From Nectonema munidae (lineage: Eukaryota > Nematomorpha > Nectonematoida > Nectonematidae), in the NCBI GenBank assembly GCA_030549495.1, contig JAUIRK010000267.1:104524-168523 (forward strand): a stretch of 64,000 nt of DNA. Reading direction: 5' to 3'. How positions within the stretch are numbered: position 1 is the stretch's first letter; every line of letters starts with the position of its first letter. The notes under the pieces were generated by a model, which did not search any database, was not told where the DNA came from, and saw only the letters and a list, made by a program, of their open reading frames with translations. The translations under genes were made by a program, and so were the position numbers. Shown piece by piece: positions 47,311 to 60,500 of this stretch.

Positions 47311-49254
47311 GTTTAAGTCAACCCTGTTTGTGCCTGCGTGTGTTGGGTTCTCCCTGTTTGAGTGCCTGCCTGTGTTTAAGTGCTCCTTGTTTCTGTTTGA
47401 CTATTGTTTAAGTCCTACCTGTGTTTAAGTGCTCCTTGTTTGTGCCTGCCTGTGTTTGGGTGCTCCCTGTTGATAGAGTGCTCGTTGTTTGTTCCTGCCT
47501 GTGTTTGAGTGCTCCCTATTTTGCCTATGTGTGTTTGAGTGCCCTCTGTTCGTACTTGCCTGTGTTTAAGTGTTCCATTTTTGTGCCTAAATCTGTGTAA
47601 ATGCTTGCATGTGGTTAAGTCCACCCTGTTTGAGCCTGCCTGTGTCGCGTGCTCGCTGTGTTTGAGTGCCTGCTTGTGTTTAAGTGATCCCTTTCTCCTT
47701 GCCCTCGTTGTTTGTGTCTGACTGTGTTTGGATGCGCCCTGTTGATTTAGTGCTCGTTTGTTAATGCCTGTGTTTGAGTGCTCTCTGTTTGTAACTGCCT
47801 GCGTTTGAGTGTTACCTGTTTGCGCCTGCCTGTGTCTAAGTGCTCGCTGTTTGTGCCTGCCTGTGTTTAATTCCACCTTGTTTGTGCTTGCGTATGTTGG
47901 GTTCTCCCTATTTGAGTGCCTGCCTGTGTTTAAGTGCTCCCTGTTTCTGCCTGCTTATTGTTTAAGTCCTACCTGTGTTTAAGTGCCTCTTGTTTGTGCC
48001 TGACCGTGTTTGGGTGCTCCCTGTTGATTGAGTGCTCGTCGTTTGTTCCTGCCTTTGTTTGAGTGCTCCCTGTTTTTGCCTGTTTGTGCTTCCTGTGTTT
48101 GAGTGCCCTCTGTTGGTGCTTGCCTGTGTTAAAGTGTTCCCTTTTTGTGCCTGAATCTGTTTAAGTGCTCCCTGTTTGTGCTTGCATGTGTTTAAGTGTT
48201 CCCTGTTTGTGCCTGCCTGTGTTTAAGTCCTCCCTGTTTGTGCCAACCTGTGTGTGAGTGCTCTCTTTTTGAGCCTGCCTGTGTTTGAGTGCTCCTTGTT
48301 TGTGCCTGCCTGTGTTAAAGTGCTCCCTTTTTGTGCCTGCCTGTATTTAAGTCCTCCCTGTTTGTGCCTGCCTGTGTTTGAGTGCTCCCTGTTTGTGCCT
48401 GCCTGTGTTTAAGTGCTCCCTGTTTGTGCCTGCCTGGTTTTGTTGTCCTGCCTTGTTTGAGTGTTCTTGTTTGTGCTCCCTGTTTGTGTCTGCCTGTGTT
48501 TGAGTGCTCCCTGTTTGTGCCTGCCTGTGTTTAAGTGCTCCCTGTTTGTGCCTGCTTTTTTCTGTTTGTGCTTCCTGTGTTTGAGTGCCCTCTGTTGGTG
48601 CTTGCCTGTGTTTAAGTGCTCCCTTTTTGTGCTGAATCTGTTTAAGTGCTCCCTGTTTGTGCTTGCATGTGTTTAAGTGTTCCCTGTTTGTGCCTGCCTG
48701 TGTTTAAGTCCACCCTGTTTGTGCCTGCCTGTGTTTGAGTGCTCCCTTTTTGAGCCTGCCTGTGTTTGAGTGCTCCTTGTTTGTGTCTGCCTGTGTTATA
48801 GTGCCCCATGTTTGAGTGCCTCCTGTTGGTGTTTGCCTGTGTCAAAGTGCTACCTTTTTGTGCCTGTCTCTGTTTAACTGCTCCCTGTTTGTGCCTGCCT
48901 GTGTTTAAGTCAACCCTATTTGTGCCTGCGTGTGTTGGGTTCTACCTGTTTGAGTGCCTGCCTGTGTTTAAGTGCTCCTTGTTTCTGTTTGACTATTGTT
49001 TAAGTCCTACCTGTGTTTAAGTGCTCCTTGTTTGTGCCTGCCTGTGTTTGGGTGCTCCCTGTTGATAGAGTGCTCGTTGTTGTTCCTGCCTGTGTTTGAG
49101 TGCTCCCTATTTTGCCTGTGTGTGTTTGAGTGCCCTATGTTGGTACTTGCCTGTGTTTAAGTGTTCCCTTTTTCTGCCTAAATCTGTTTAAGTGTTTGCA
49201 TGTGGTTAAGTCCACCCTGTTTGTGCCTGCCTGTGTCGGGTGCTCGCTGTGTTT

Positions 49255-49357
49255 GAGTGCTCCTGGCGCCTGGTTGGCCCGTCCTTTGTCTTTCTGCTGT
49301 GTTTATCTCTTTTTTCCTTACCTTTTACCCTTTTACTTTTTATCCCCTGTTTTTCCT
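49255..49357. other. Short aberrant segment inside the array
   Basis: About 100 bases (CTCCTGGCGCCTGGTTGGCC, then a T/C-rich run with TTACCTTTTACCCTTTTAC) do not follow the 31-bp pattern. The T/C bias is that of the array, so this may be a rearranged or poorly resolved stretch rather than an insertion. Confidence 0.4.
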
Positions 49358-52300
49358 GTGTTAAAGTGCTCCCTTTTTGTGCCTGTCTCTGTTTAAGTGC
49401 TCCCTGTTTGTGCCTGCCTGTGTTTAAGTCCACCCTGTTTGTGCCTGCGTGTGTTGGGTTCTCCCTGTTTGAGTGCCTGCCTGTGTTTAAGTGCTCCTTG
49501 TTTCTGCTTGACTATTGTTTAAGTCCTACCTGTGTTTAAGTGCTCCTTGTTTGTGCCTGCCTGCGTTTGAGTGCTCCCTATTTTGCCTATGTGTGTTTGA
49601 GTGCCCTCTGTTGGTACTTGCCTGTGTTTAAGTGTTCCCTTTTTGTGCTAAATCTGTTTAAGTGCTTGCTTGTGGTTAAGTCCACCCTGTTTGTGCCTGC
49701 CTGTGTCGGGTGCTCGCTGTGTTTGAGTGCCTGCCTGTGTTTAAGTGCTCCCTTTTCTCCTTGCCCCGTGTTTGTGTCTACTGTGTTTGTCCCTGTTGAT
49801 TTAGTGCTCTTGTTTGTTAATGCCTGTGTTTGAGTGCTCCCTGTTTGTAACTGCCTGTGTTTAAGTGCTACCTGTTTGCGCCTGCCTGTGTCTAAGTGCT
49901 CGCTGTTTGTGCCTGCCTGTGTTTAATTCCACCTTGTTTGTGCTTGCGTATGTTGGGTTCTCCCTATTTGAGTGCCTGCCTGTGTTTAAGTGCTCCCTGT
50001 TTCTGCCTGCTTATTGTTTAAGTCCTACCTGTGTTTAAGTGCTCCTTGTTTGTGCCTGACCGTGTTTGGGTGCTCCCTGTTGATTGAGTGCTCGTCGTTT
50101 GTTCCTGCCTTTGTTTGAGTGCTCCCTGTTTTTGCCTTTATGTGCTTCCTGTGTTTGAGTGCCCTCTGTTGGTGCTTGCCTGTGTTAAAGTGTTCCCTTT
50201 TTGTGCTGAATCTGTTTAAGTGCTCCCTGTTTGAGCTTGCATGTGTTTAAGTGTTCCCTGTTTGTGCCAGCCTGTGTTTAAGTCCTGTGCCCCGTGTTTG
50301 AGTGCCTCCTGTTTGTGCCTGTGTTTATTCAATTCCTTTTGTGTTTTTCCCCTGTTTGTGCCTGCCTTTTTTAAGTGCTCCCTGTTTTTTTTTATTGTTT
50401 ATTTATCTTGTTTAAGTGCTCCTTGTTTGTGCCTGCCTGTGTTTGGGTGCTCCCTTGTTGAATTGCTCGTTTTGTTCCTGCCTGTGTTTGAGTGCCCCTA
50501 TTTTGCCTACTGTGTTTGAGTGCCCTCTGTTGGTACTTGCCTGTGTTTAAGTGTTCCCTTTTGGGGCTGAATCTGTTTAAGTTTTGCATGGGTTAAGTCC
50601 ACCCTGTTTGTGTCTGCCTGTGTTCGGGTGCTCGCTGTGTTTAAGTGCTCCCTTTTTGTGCCTGTCTCTGTTTAAGTGCTCCCTGTTTGCGCCTGCCTGT
50701 GTTTAAGTCAACCCTATTTGTGCCTGCGTGTGTTGGGTTCTCTCTGTTTGAGTGCCTGCCTGTGTTTAAGTGCTCCTTGTTTCTGCTTGACTATTGTTTA
50801 AGTCCTACCTGTGTTTAAGTGCTCCTTGTTTGTGCCTGCCTGTGTTTGGGTGCTCCCTGTTGATAGAGTGCTCGTTGTTTGTTCCTGCCTTGGCTTGTAT
50901 GAGTGCTCCCTATTTTGCCTATATGTGTTTGAGTGCCCTATGTTCGTACTTGCCTGTGTTTAAGTGTTCCATTTTTGTGCCTAAATCTGTTTAAGTGCTT
51001 GCATGTGGTTAAGTCCACTCTGTTTGTGCCTGCCTGTGTCGGGTGCTCGCTGTGTTTGAGTGCCTGCCTGTGTTTAAGTGCTCCCTTTTCTCCTTGCCCT
51101 CGTTGTTTGTCTCTGACTGTGTTTCGATGCTCCCTGTTGATTTAGTGCTCGTTGTTTGTTAATGCCTGTGTTTGAGTGCTCTCTGTTTGTATCTGCCTGC
51201 GTTTGAGTGTTACCTGTTTGCGCCTGCCTGTGTCTAAGTGCTCGCTGTTTGTGCCTGCCTGTGTTTAATTCAACCTTGTTTGTGCTTGCGTATGTTGGGT
51301 TCTCCCTATTTGAGTGCCTGCCTGTGTTTAAGTGCTCCATGTTTCTGCCTACTTATTGTTTAAGTCCTACCTGTGTTTAAGTGCTCCTTGTTTGTGCCTG
51401 ACCGTGTTTGGGTGCTTCCTGTTGATTGAGTGCTCGTCGTTTGTTCCTGCCTGTGTTTGAGTGCTCCCTGTTTTTTTGTGTTTTTCCTGTTTGTGCCTTC
51501 CTGTGTTTGAGTGCCCTCTGTTGGTGCTTGCCTGTGTTAAAGTGTTCCCTTTTTATGCCTGAATCTGTTTAAGTGCTCCCTTTTTGAGCTTACCTGTGTT
51601 TGAGTGCTCCTTGTTTGTGTCTGCCTGTGTTATGTGCCCCTGTTTGAGTGCCTCCTGTTTATGCCTGTTGGTTGTTGGTTTGCCTGTGTTAAAGTGCTAC
51701 CTTTTTGTGCCTGTCTCTGTTTAAGTGCTCCCTGTTTGTGCCTGCCTGTGTTTAAGTCAACCCTGTTTGTGCCTGCGTGTGTTGGGTTCTCCCTGTTTGA
51801 GTGCCTGCCTGTGTTTAAGTGCTCCTTGTTTCTGCTTGACTATCGTTTAAGTCCTACCTGTGTTTAAGTGCTCCTTTTTTGTGCCTGCCTGTGTTTGGGT
51901 GCTCCCTGTTGATAGTGTGCTCGTTGTTTGTTCCTGCCTGTGTTTGAGTGCTCCCTATTTTGCCTATGTGTGTTTGAGTGCCCCCTGTTCGTACTTGCCT
52001 GTGTTTAAGTGTTCCATTTTTGTGCCTAAATCTGTGTAAATGCTTGCATGTGGTTAAGTCCACCCTGTTTGAGCCTGCCTGTGTCGCGTGCTCGCTGTGT
52101 TTGAGTGCCTGCTTGTGTTTAAGTGATCCCTTTCTCCTTGCCCTCGTTGTTTGTGTCTGACTGTGTTTGGATGCGCCCTGTTGATTTAGTGCTCGTTTGT
52201 TAATGCCTGTGTTTGAGTGCTCTCTGTTTGTAACAGCCTGCCTTTGAGTGTTACCTGTTTGCGCCTGTGTGTGTCTAAGTGCTCGCTGTTTGTGCCTGCC

Positions 52301-55300
52301 TGTGTTTAATTCCACCTTGTTTGTGCTTGCGTATGTTGGGTTCTCCCTATTTGAGTGCCTGCCTGTGTTTAAGTGCTCCCTGTTTCTGCCTGCTTATTGT
52401 TTAAGTCCTACCTGTGTTTAAGTCCTCCTTGTTTGTGCCTGACCGTGTTTGGGTGCTTCCTGTTGATTGAGTGCTCGTCGTTTGTTCCTGCCTGTGTTTG
52501 AGTGCTACCTGTTTTTGCCTGTATGTGCTTCCTGTTTGTGCCTTCCTGTGTTTGAGTGCCCTCTGTTGGTGCTTGCCTGTGTTAAAGTGCTCCCTTTTTG
52601 TGCCTGAATCTGTTTAAGTGCTCCCTGTTTGTGCTTGCATGTGTTTGAGTGCTCTCTGTTTGTAACAGCCTGCCTTTGAGTGTTACCTGTTTGCGCCTGT
52701 GTGTGTCTAAGTGCTCGCTGTTTGTGCCTGCCTGTGTTTAATTCCACCTTGTTTGTGCTTGCGTATGTTGGATTCTCCCTATTTGAGTGCCTGCCTTTGT
52801 TTAAGTGCTCCCTGTTTCTACTTGCTTATTGTTTAAGTCCTACCTGTATTTAAGTGCTCCTTGTTTGTGCCTGACCGTGTTTGGGTGCTCCCTGTTGATT
52901 GAGTGCTCGTCGTTTGTTCTTGCCTTTGTTTAAGTGCTCCCTGTTTTTGCCTGTTTGTGCTTCCTGTGTTTGAGTGCCCTCTGTTGGTGCTTGCCTGTGT
53001 TAAAGTGTTCCCTTTTTGTGCACTGTTTAACCCTGTTTGTGCTTGCATGTGTTTAAGTGCTCCCTGTTTGTGCCAGCCTGTGTTTAAGCCGTTTTTGCCT
53101 CCTGTGTTTGAGTGCTCCGTTTTTGAGCCTGCCTGTGTTTGAGTACTCCTTGTTTGTGTCGGCCTGTGTTATAGTGCCCCATGTTTGAGTGCCTCCTGTT
53201 TATGCCTGCTTGTGTTTGAATGCCCCTGTTGGTGTTTGCCTGTGTTAAAGTGCTACCTTTTTGTGCCTGTCTCTGTTTAAGTGCTCCCTGTTTGTGCCTG
53301 CCTGTGTTTAAGTCAACCCTATTTGTGCCTGCGTGTGTTGGGTTCTACCTGTTTGAGTGCCTGCCTGTGTTTAAGTGCTCCTTGTTTCTGTTTGACTATT
53401 GTTTAAGTCCTACCTGTGTTTAAGTGCTCCTTTTTTGTGCCTGCCTGTATTTGGGTGCTCCCTGTTGATAGAGTGCTCGTTGTTTGTTCCTGCCTGTGTT
53501 TGAGTGCTCCCTATTTTACCTATGTGTGTTTGAGTGACCTATATTGGTACATGCCTGTGTTTTATTGTTCCCTTTTTGTGCCTAAATCTGTTTAAGTGTT
53601 CGCATGTGGTTAAGTCCACCCTGTTTATGCCTGCCTGTGTCGGGTGCTCGCTGTGTTTGAGTGCTCCCTTTTTGTGCCTGTCTCTGTTTAAGTGCTCCCT
53701 GTTTGTGCCTGCCTGTGTTTAAGTCAACCCTATTTGTGCCTGCGTGTGTTGGGTTCTCTCTATTTGAGTGCCTGCCTTTGTTTAAGTGCTCCTTGTTTCT
53801 GCTTGACTATTGTTTAAGTCCTACCTGTGTTTAAGTGCCCTTGTTTGGGCCTGCCTGTTTTTGGGTGCTCCCTGTTGATAGAGTGCTCGTTGTTTGTTCC
53901 TGCCTTTGTTTGAATGCTCCCTATTTTGCCTATATGTGTTTGAGTGCCCTATGTTCGTACTTGCCTGTGTTTAAGTGTTCCATTTTTGTGTCTAAATCTG
54001 TTTAAGTGCTTGCTTGTGGTTAAGTCCACCCTGTTTGTGCCTGCCTGTGTCGGGTGCTCGCTGTGTTTGAGTGCCTGCCTGTGTTTAAGTGCTCCCTTTT
54101 CTCCTTGCCCTCGTGGTTTGTGTCTGACTGTGTTTCGATGCTCCCTGTTGATTTAGTGCTTGTTGTTTGTTAATGCCTGTGTTTGAGTGCTCTCTGTTTG
54201 TAACTGCCTGCGTTTGAGTGTTACCTGTATGCGCCTGCCTGTGTCTAAGTGCTCGCTGTTTGTGCCTGCCTGTGTTTAATTCCACGTTGTTTGTGCTTGC
54301 GTATGTTGGGTTCTCCCTATTTGAGTGCCTGCCTGTGTTTAAGTGCTCCCTGTTTCTGCCTGCTTATTGTTTAAGTCCTACCTGTGTTTAAGTGCTCCTT
54401 GTTTGTGCCTGACCGTGTTTGGGTGCTTCCTGTTGATTGAGTGCTCGTAGTTTGTTCCTGCCTGTGTTTGAGTGCTCCCTGTTTTGCCTGTATGTGCTTC
54501 CTGTTTGTGCCTTCCTGTGTTTGAGTGCCCTCTGTTGGTGCTTGCCTGTGTTAAAGTGCTCCCTTTTTGTGCCTGAATCTGTTTAAGAGCTCCCTGTTTG
54601 TGCTTGCATGTGTTTAAGTGTTCCCTGTTTGTGCCAGCCTGTGTTTAAGTCCTCCCTGTGTCTAAGTGCTCGCTGTTTGTGCCTGCCTGTGTTTAATTCC
54701 ACCTTGTTTGTGCTTGCGTATGTTGGATTCTCCCTATTTGAGTGCCTGCCTGTGTTTAAGTGCTCACTGTTTCTGCTTGCTTATTGTTTAAGTCCTACCT
54801 GTATTTAAGTGCTCCTTGTTTGTGCCTGACCGTGTTTGGGTGCTACCTGTTGATTGAGTGCTCGTCGTTTGTCCCTGCCTTTGTTTAAGTGCTCCCTGTT
54901 TTTGCCTATATGTGCTTCCTGTGTTTGAGTGCCCTCTGTTGGTGCTTGCCTGTGTTAAAGTGTTCCCTTTTTGTGCTGAATCTGTTTAAGTGCTCCCTGT
55001 TTGAGCTTGCATGTGTTTAAGTGTTCCCTGTTTGTGCCAGCCTGTGTTTAATCCTCCCTGTTTGTGCCTACCTGTGTTTGAGTGCTCCCTTTTTGAGCCT
55101 GCCTGTGTTTGAGTACTCCTTGTTTGTGTCTGCCTGTGTTATAGTGCCCCATGTTTGAGTGCCTCCTGTTTATGCCTGCTTGTGTTTGAATGCCCCTGTT
55201 GGTGTTTGCCTGTGTTAAAGTGCTACCTTTTTGTGCCTGTCTCTGTTTAAGTGCTACCTTTTTGTGCCTGTCTCTGTTTAAGTGCTCCCTGTTTGTGCCT

Positions 55301-55327
55301 GCCTGTGTTTAAGTCAACCCTATTTGT

Positions 55328-55420
55328 GCCTGCGTGTGTTGGGTTCCCCTGTTTGAGTGCCTGCGTGTGTTGGGTTCCCCTGTTTGAGTGCCTGCGTGTG
55401 TTGGGTTCCCCTGTTTGAGT
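55328..55420. repeat. Three identical adjacent 31-bp units
   Basis: GCCTGCGTGTGTTGGG followed by TTCCCCTGTTTGAGT occurs at 55328, 55359 and 55390 without change, and a fourth unit at 55421 begins to differ. Perfect neighbours are rare in this array, so this is a fresh duplication or an assembly artefact. Confidence 0.75.
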
Positions 55421-56354
55421 GCCTGCTTGTGTTTAAGTGCTCCTTGTTTCTGCTTGACTATTGTTTAAGTCCTATCTGTGTTTAAGTGCTCCTTGTTTGT
55501 GCCTGCCTGTGTTTGGGTGCTCCCTGTTGATAGAGTGCTCGTTGTTGTTCCTGCCTGTGTTTGAGTGCTCCCTATTTTGCCTGTGTGTGTTTGAGTGCCC
55601 TATGTTGGTACTTGCCTGTGTTTAAGTGTTCCCTTTTTCTGCCTAAATCTGTTTAAGTGCTTGCATGTGGTTAAGTCCACCCTGTTTGTGCCTGCCTGTG
55701 TCGGGTGCTCGCGGTGTTTGAGTGCTACTTTTTTGAGTCTGCCTGTGTTTGAGTGCTCCTTGTTTGTGTCTGCCTGTGTTATAGTGCCCCATGTTTGAGT
55801 GCCTCCTGTTTATGCTTGCTTCTGTTTGAATGCCCTCTGTTGGTTTTTGCCTGTGTTAAAGTGCTACCTTTTTGTGCCTGTCTGTTTAAGTGCTCCCAGT
55901 TTGTGCCTGCCTGTGTTTAAGTCAACCCTATTTGTACCTGCGTGTGTTGGGTTCTACCTGTTTGAGTGCCTGCCTGTGTTTAAGTGCTCCTTGTTTCTGT
56001 TTGACTATTGTTTAAGTCCTACCTGTGTTTAAGTGCTCCTTGTTTGTGCCTGCCTGTGTTTGGGTGCTCCCTGTTGATAGAGTGCTCGTTGTTTGTTCTT
56101 GTCTGTGTTTGAGTGCTCCCTATTTTGCCTGTGTGTGTTTGAGTGCCCTCTGTTGGTACTTGCCTTTGTTTAGGTGTCCCCTTTTTGTGCCTGAATCTGT
56201 TTAAGTGCTCCCTGTTGGTGCCTGAATGTTGTTTAAGTGCCCCCTGTTGGTGCTTGTTTGTGTTAAAGTGCAACCTTTTTGTGACTGAATCTGTTTAATT
56301 GCTCCATTTGTGCCTGAATGTGTTTAGGTGTCCCCTGTTTGTGTCTGCATGTTT

Positions 56355-57529
56355 ATTCAAAGATTATACGTACTGAAAAGATGATGGGTACCTCCCGTAA
56401 ATTGTTACCACTGTAAACATTATTGGTACACCTAATAATTATTGATATCTTACAGAAGGATCATTAGTAGATATAAAGATCAATTTTACACGCATAGATA
56501 TTATAATTTACATAATAAATGAATTAGCAAATTAGATTATCATCCAAATTAGTGGATAATATAAAATAAAATATGAGAATAATTTATCGTTAACTATATA
56601 AAATCTTAATCAAAAGTAGATAGATGTGTTTATTTAAATTAAAAATAAATTTGTACAAATCTAATGAAATCTTTTAAAACAATTAAGAAAAAATTTTTTA
56701 ACTAAATAACTTAGTTTAAAGAAAATAGACTATTATTAACACCTTACATATTTAAAAATTATCTATAGCGGTTATCTTTTATAGAAATCAGAATATTAAT
56801 TACTAATAAAATAAAAACAAGAACCCTGTTTTATTAAAAATATAAATTTAAAATAGTAACAAACAAACTAATTATCTTTATTTAAAAAAAGAATTTATTG
56901 GAAAAAATGCACAATTTAGAATAAAAAATTACAGTAGTATTCAGTAGTTGAGCACACTCAAGACTTTAAAGGTTGAGAAGGGTCTTTCTCAAGAATTTCT
57001 TTCTTTCTTTCTTTTTTCTCGAGAAGGGTAGGTATAAAATAAGTTGCAAAAGTAAAGCCTTGAGTTTTGAAAAGTGAAAATTTGTCCTTTATTTTCGTTA
57101 ACTCGATGTCAATAATGTCCATGCGAATAAATTTATAAAATATTTAAAATATATTTCAATTTTTCAAAAATATTTAGTAAAATTTTTAATTTTTTAAAAT
57201 TAAAAAGCATATTTCATTCTCTTTTGTTTTTAACAATGCTCTTTATTTAAAATATGAATTAAAATATATATTACTAGAAATTGTAAGTTCTCTTGTATTT
57301 GATCATTATCACATAGCATACACTGTGTGAAAGACAGGTTTCGGTGATTGAAATCTCACCAATTCCACTTTTGGGTTCAAACTATAAGGTTTGAACTGGC
57401 ATTTAGTGGCTACAGATGGGCATAAACAATTGAAAGACTTTTTAACCTCCTTGAAATCCCGTTTTTTTCTTTTGTTCTCCCCCTTGTAAAGGCTATTCAC
57501 CCCTTTTAAATTCCCTATTTTTTACCGCC
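56355..57529. other. AT-rich island interrupting the minisatellite
   Basis: About 1.2 kb of AT-rich single-copy-looking sequence lies between array blocks. It includes a TTTC microsatellite (about 56998-57015) and TTTGGGTTCAAACTATAAGG near 57370. No terminal inverted repeats, target duplication or convincing ORF could be found. The composition is that of the genome outside the array, so it is either an inserted segment or a joint between two arrays. Confidence 0.7.
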
Positions 57530-60500
57530 CCCTGTCTGAATGTGCCTGGCTGTGTTTAAGTGCTACCTGTTTCTGCTTGCCTATTATTTAAGTCCTACCT
57601 GTGCTTAAGTGCTCCTTGTTTATGCCCTCTTGTGTTTGAATGCCATCTGTTGGTGCTTACGTGTGTTAAAGTGGTCCCTTTTTGTGCCTGTCTCTGTTTA
57701 AGTGCTACCTGTTTGTGCCTACCTGTGTTTAATTCCACCTTGATTGTGCTTGCGTATGTTGGGTTCTACCTGTTTGAGCTTGCCTGTATTTAAGTGCTCC
57801 CTGTTTCTGCTTGCTTATTGTTTAAGTCCTACCTGTATTTAAGTGCTCCTTGTTTGTGCCTGACCGTGTTTGGGTGCTCCCTGTCGATTGAGTGCTCGTC
57901 GTTTGTTCCTGCCTTTGTTTGAGTGCTCCCTGTTTTTGCGTGTATGTGCTTCCTGTGTTTGAGTGCCCTCTGTTGGTGCTTGCCTGTGTTAAAGTGTTCC
58001 CTTTTTGTGCTAAATCTGTTTAAATGCTCCCTGTTTGTGCTTGCATGTGTTTAAGTGTTCCCTGTTTGTGCCAGCCTGTGTTTAAGTCCTCCCTGTTTGC
58101 GCCTGCCTGTGTCTAAGTGCTCGCTCTTTGTGCCTGCCTGTGTTTAATTCCACCTTGTTTGTGCTTGCGTATGTTGGATTCTCCCTATTTGAGTGCCTGC
58201 CTGTGTTTAAGTGCTCCCTGTTTCTGCTTGCTTATTGTTTAAGTCCTACCTGTATTTAAGTGCTCCTTGTTTGTGCCTGTCTCTGTTTAAGTGCTCCCTG
58301 TTTGTGCCTGCCTGTGTTTAAGTCAACCCTGTTTGTGCCTGAGTGTGTTGGGTTCCCCTGTTTGAGTGTCTGCCTGTGTTTAAGTGCTCCTTTGTTATCT
58401 GTTTGACTTTATTGTTTAAGTCCTACCTGTGTTTAAGTGCTCCTTGTTTGTGCCTGCCTGTGTTTGGGTGCTCCCTGTTGATAGAATGCTCGTTGTTTGT
58501 TCCTGCCTGTGTTTGAGTGCTCCCTATTTTGCCCTATTTTCTCTGTGTTGGGTGCCCTGTTTGAGTGCTGCCTGTGTTTAAGTGCTCCTTTTTGTGCCTA
58601 TTGTTTAAGTCTACCTGTGTTTAAGTCCCTTTTTTGTTTTGTAGAGTTGTTTGTTTGCTGTGTTTGAGTGTTTTTTGTATGTGTGTTTGAGTGCCCTCTA
58701 TTGGTACTTGCCTGTGTTTAAGTGTTCCCTTTTTGTGCCTAAATCTGTTTAAGTGTTCGCATGTGGTTAAGTCCACCCTGTTTATGCCTGCCTGTGTCGG
58801 GTGCTCGCTGTGTTTGAGTGCTCCCTTTTTGTGCCTGTCTCTGTTTAAGTGCTCCCTGTTTGCGCCTGCCTGTGTTTAAGTCAACCCTATTTGTGCCTGC
58901 GTGTGTTGGGTTCTCTCTGTTTGAGTGCCTGCCTGTGTTTAAGTGCTCCTTGTTTCTGCTTGACTATTGTTTAAGTCCTACCTGTGTTTAAGTGCCCTTG
59001 TTTGTGCCTGCCTGTGTTTGGGTGCTCCCTGTTGATAGAGTGCTCGTTGTTTGTTCCTGCCTGTGTTTGAGTGCTCCCTATTTTGCCTATATGTGTTTGA
59101 GTGCCCTATGTTCGTACTTGCCTGTGTTTAAGTGTTCCATTTTTGTGCCTCTGATTATTGCTTGCATGTGGTTAAGTCCACCCTGTTTGTGCCTGCCTGT
59201 GTTGCGTGTTTGGTGCCTGCTGTGTTTGAGTGCTCCCTTTTGTGCCTGCCTGTGTTTAAGTGCTCCCTGTTTAGTGCCTGCCTGTGTTTAATTTTGTTTG
59301 AGCCCTCTTTGTTTGTACCTGCCTGTGTTTGGGTGCTCCCTGTTTGTGCCTGCCTGTGTTTAAGTGCTGCCTGTTTGTGCCTGCCTGTGTTTAAGTCCTA
59401 CCTGTGTTTTGTGTTTGCTCCCTGTTTGTGCCTGCCTGTGTTTGAGTGCTCCCTGTTTTGAGTGCTCGTTGTTTGTTCCTGCCTGTGTTTAAGTCCTCCC
59501 TGTTTGTGCCTGCCTGTGTTTGGTGTTCCCTATGTTTGTGCCTGCCTGTGTTTAAGTGCTCCCCGTTTGTGCCTGCCTGTGTTTAAGTGCTACCTTGTTT
59601 AAGTCTTGCCTGTATTTGCCCTGCCTGTTTGTGCCTTCCTGTGTTTGAGTGCCCCTCTGTTGGTGCCTGCCTGTGTTTAAGTGCTCCCTTTTTGTGCCTG
59701 AATCTGTTTAAGTGCTCTGTGTTTTAGTGCTCCTGTTTGTGCTTGCATGTGTTTAAGTGTTCCCTGTTTGTGCCAGCCTGTGTTTAAGTCCTCCCTGTTT
59801 GCGCCTGCCTGTGTCTAAGTGCTCGCTGTTTGTGCCTGCCTGTGTTTAATTCCACCTTGTTTGTGCTTGCGTATGTTGGATTCTCCCTATTTGAGTGCCT
59901 GCCTGTGTTTAAGTGCTCCCTGTTTCTGCTTGCTTATTGTTTAAGTCCTACCTGTATTTAAGTGCTCCTTGTTTGTGTCTGACCGTGTTTGGGTGCTCCC
60001 TGTTGATTGAGTGCTCGTCGTTTGTTCCTGCCTTTGTTTAAGTGCTCCCTGTTTTTGCCTGTTTGTGCTTCCTGTGTTTGAGTGCCCTCTGTTGGTGCTT
60101 GCCTGTGTTAAAGTGTTCCCTTTTTGTGCTGAATCTGTTTAAGTGCTCCCTGTTTGAGCTTGCATGTGTTTAAGTGTTCCCTGTTTGTGCCAGCCTGTGT
60201 TTAAGTCCTCCCTGTTTGTGCCTACCTGTGTTTGAGTGCTCCGTTTTTGAGCCTGCCTGTGTTTGAGTACTCCTTGTTTGTGTCTGCCTGTGTTATTGTG
60301 CCCCATGTTTGAGTGCCTCCTGTTTATGCCTGCTTGTGTTTGAATGCCCCTGTTGGTGTTTGCCTGTGTTAAAGTGCTACCTTTTTGTGCCTGTCTCTGT
60401 TTAAGTGCTCCCTGTTTGTGCCTGCCTGTGTTTAAGTCAACCCTATTTGTGCCTGCGTGTGTTGGGTTCTACCTGTTTGAGTGCCTGCCTGTGTTTAAGT

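Larger units (their letters stand above)
39972..56354. repeat. 31-bp minisatellite, main block (about 16.4 kb)
   Basis: The unit consists of GTGCTCCCTGTTT plus GTGCCTGCCTGTGTTTAA, 31 bases, with GAGT/AAGT and TTTTTG variants. The plus strand is poor in A and rich in T and G. Units vary, but variant strings recur in fixed order, which shows higher-order units: TGACCGTGTTTGGGTG recurs at 45869, 48001, 50057, 51399, 52440, 52872, 54410 and 54827. Because 31 is not a multiple of 3, all frames are read in turn, which yields many ORFs of 60-153 codons on both strands. I regard none as genes. Confidence 0.95.
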
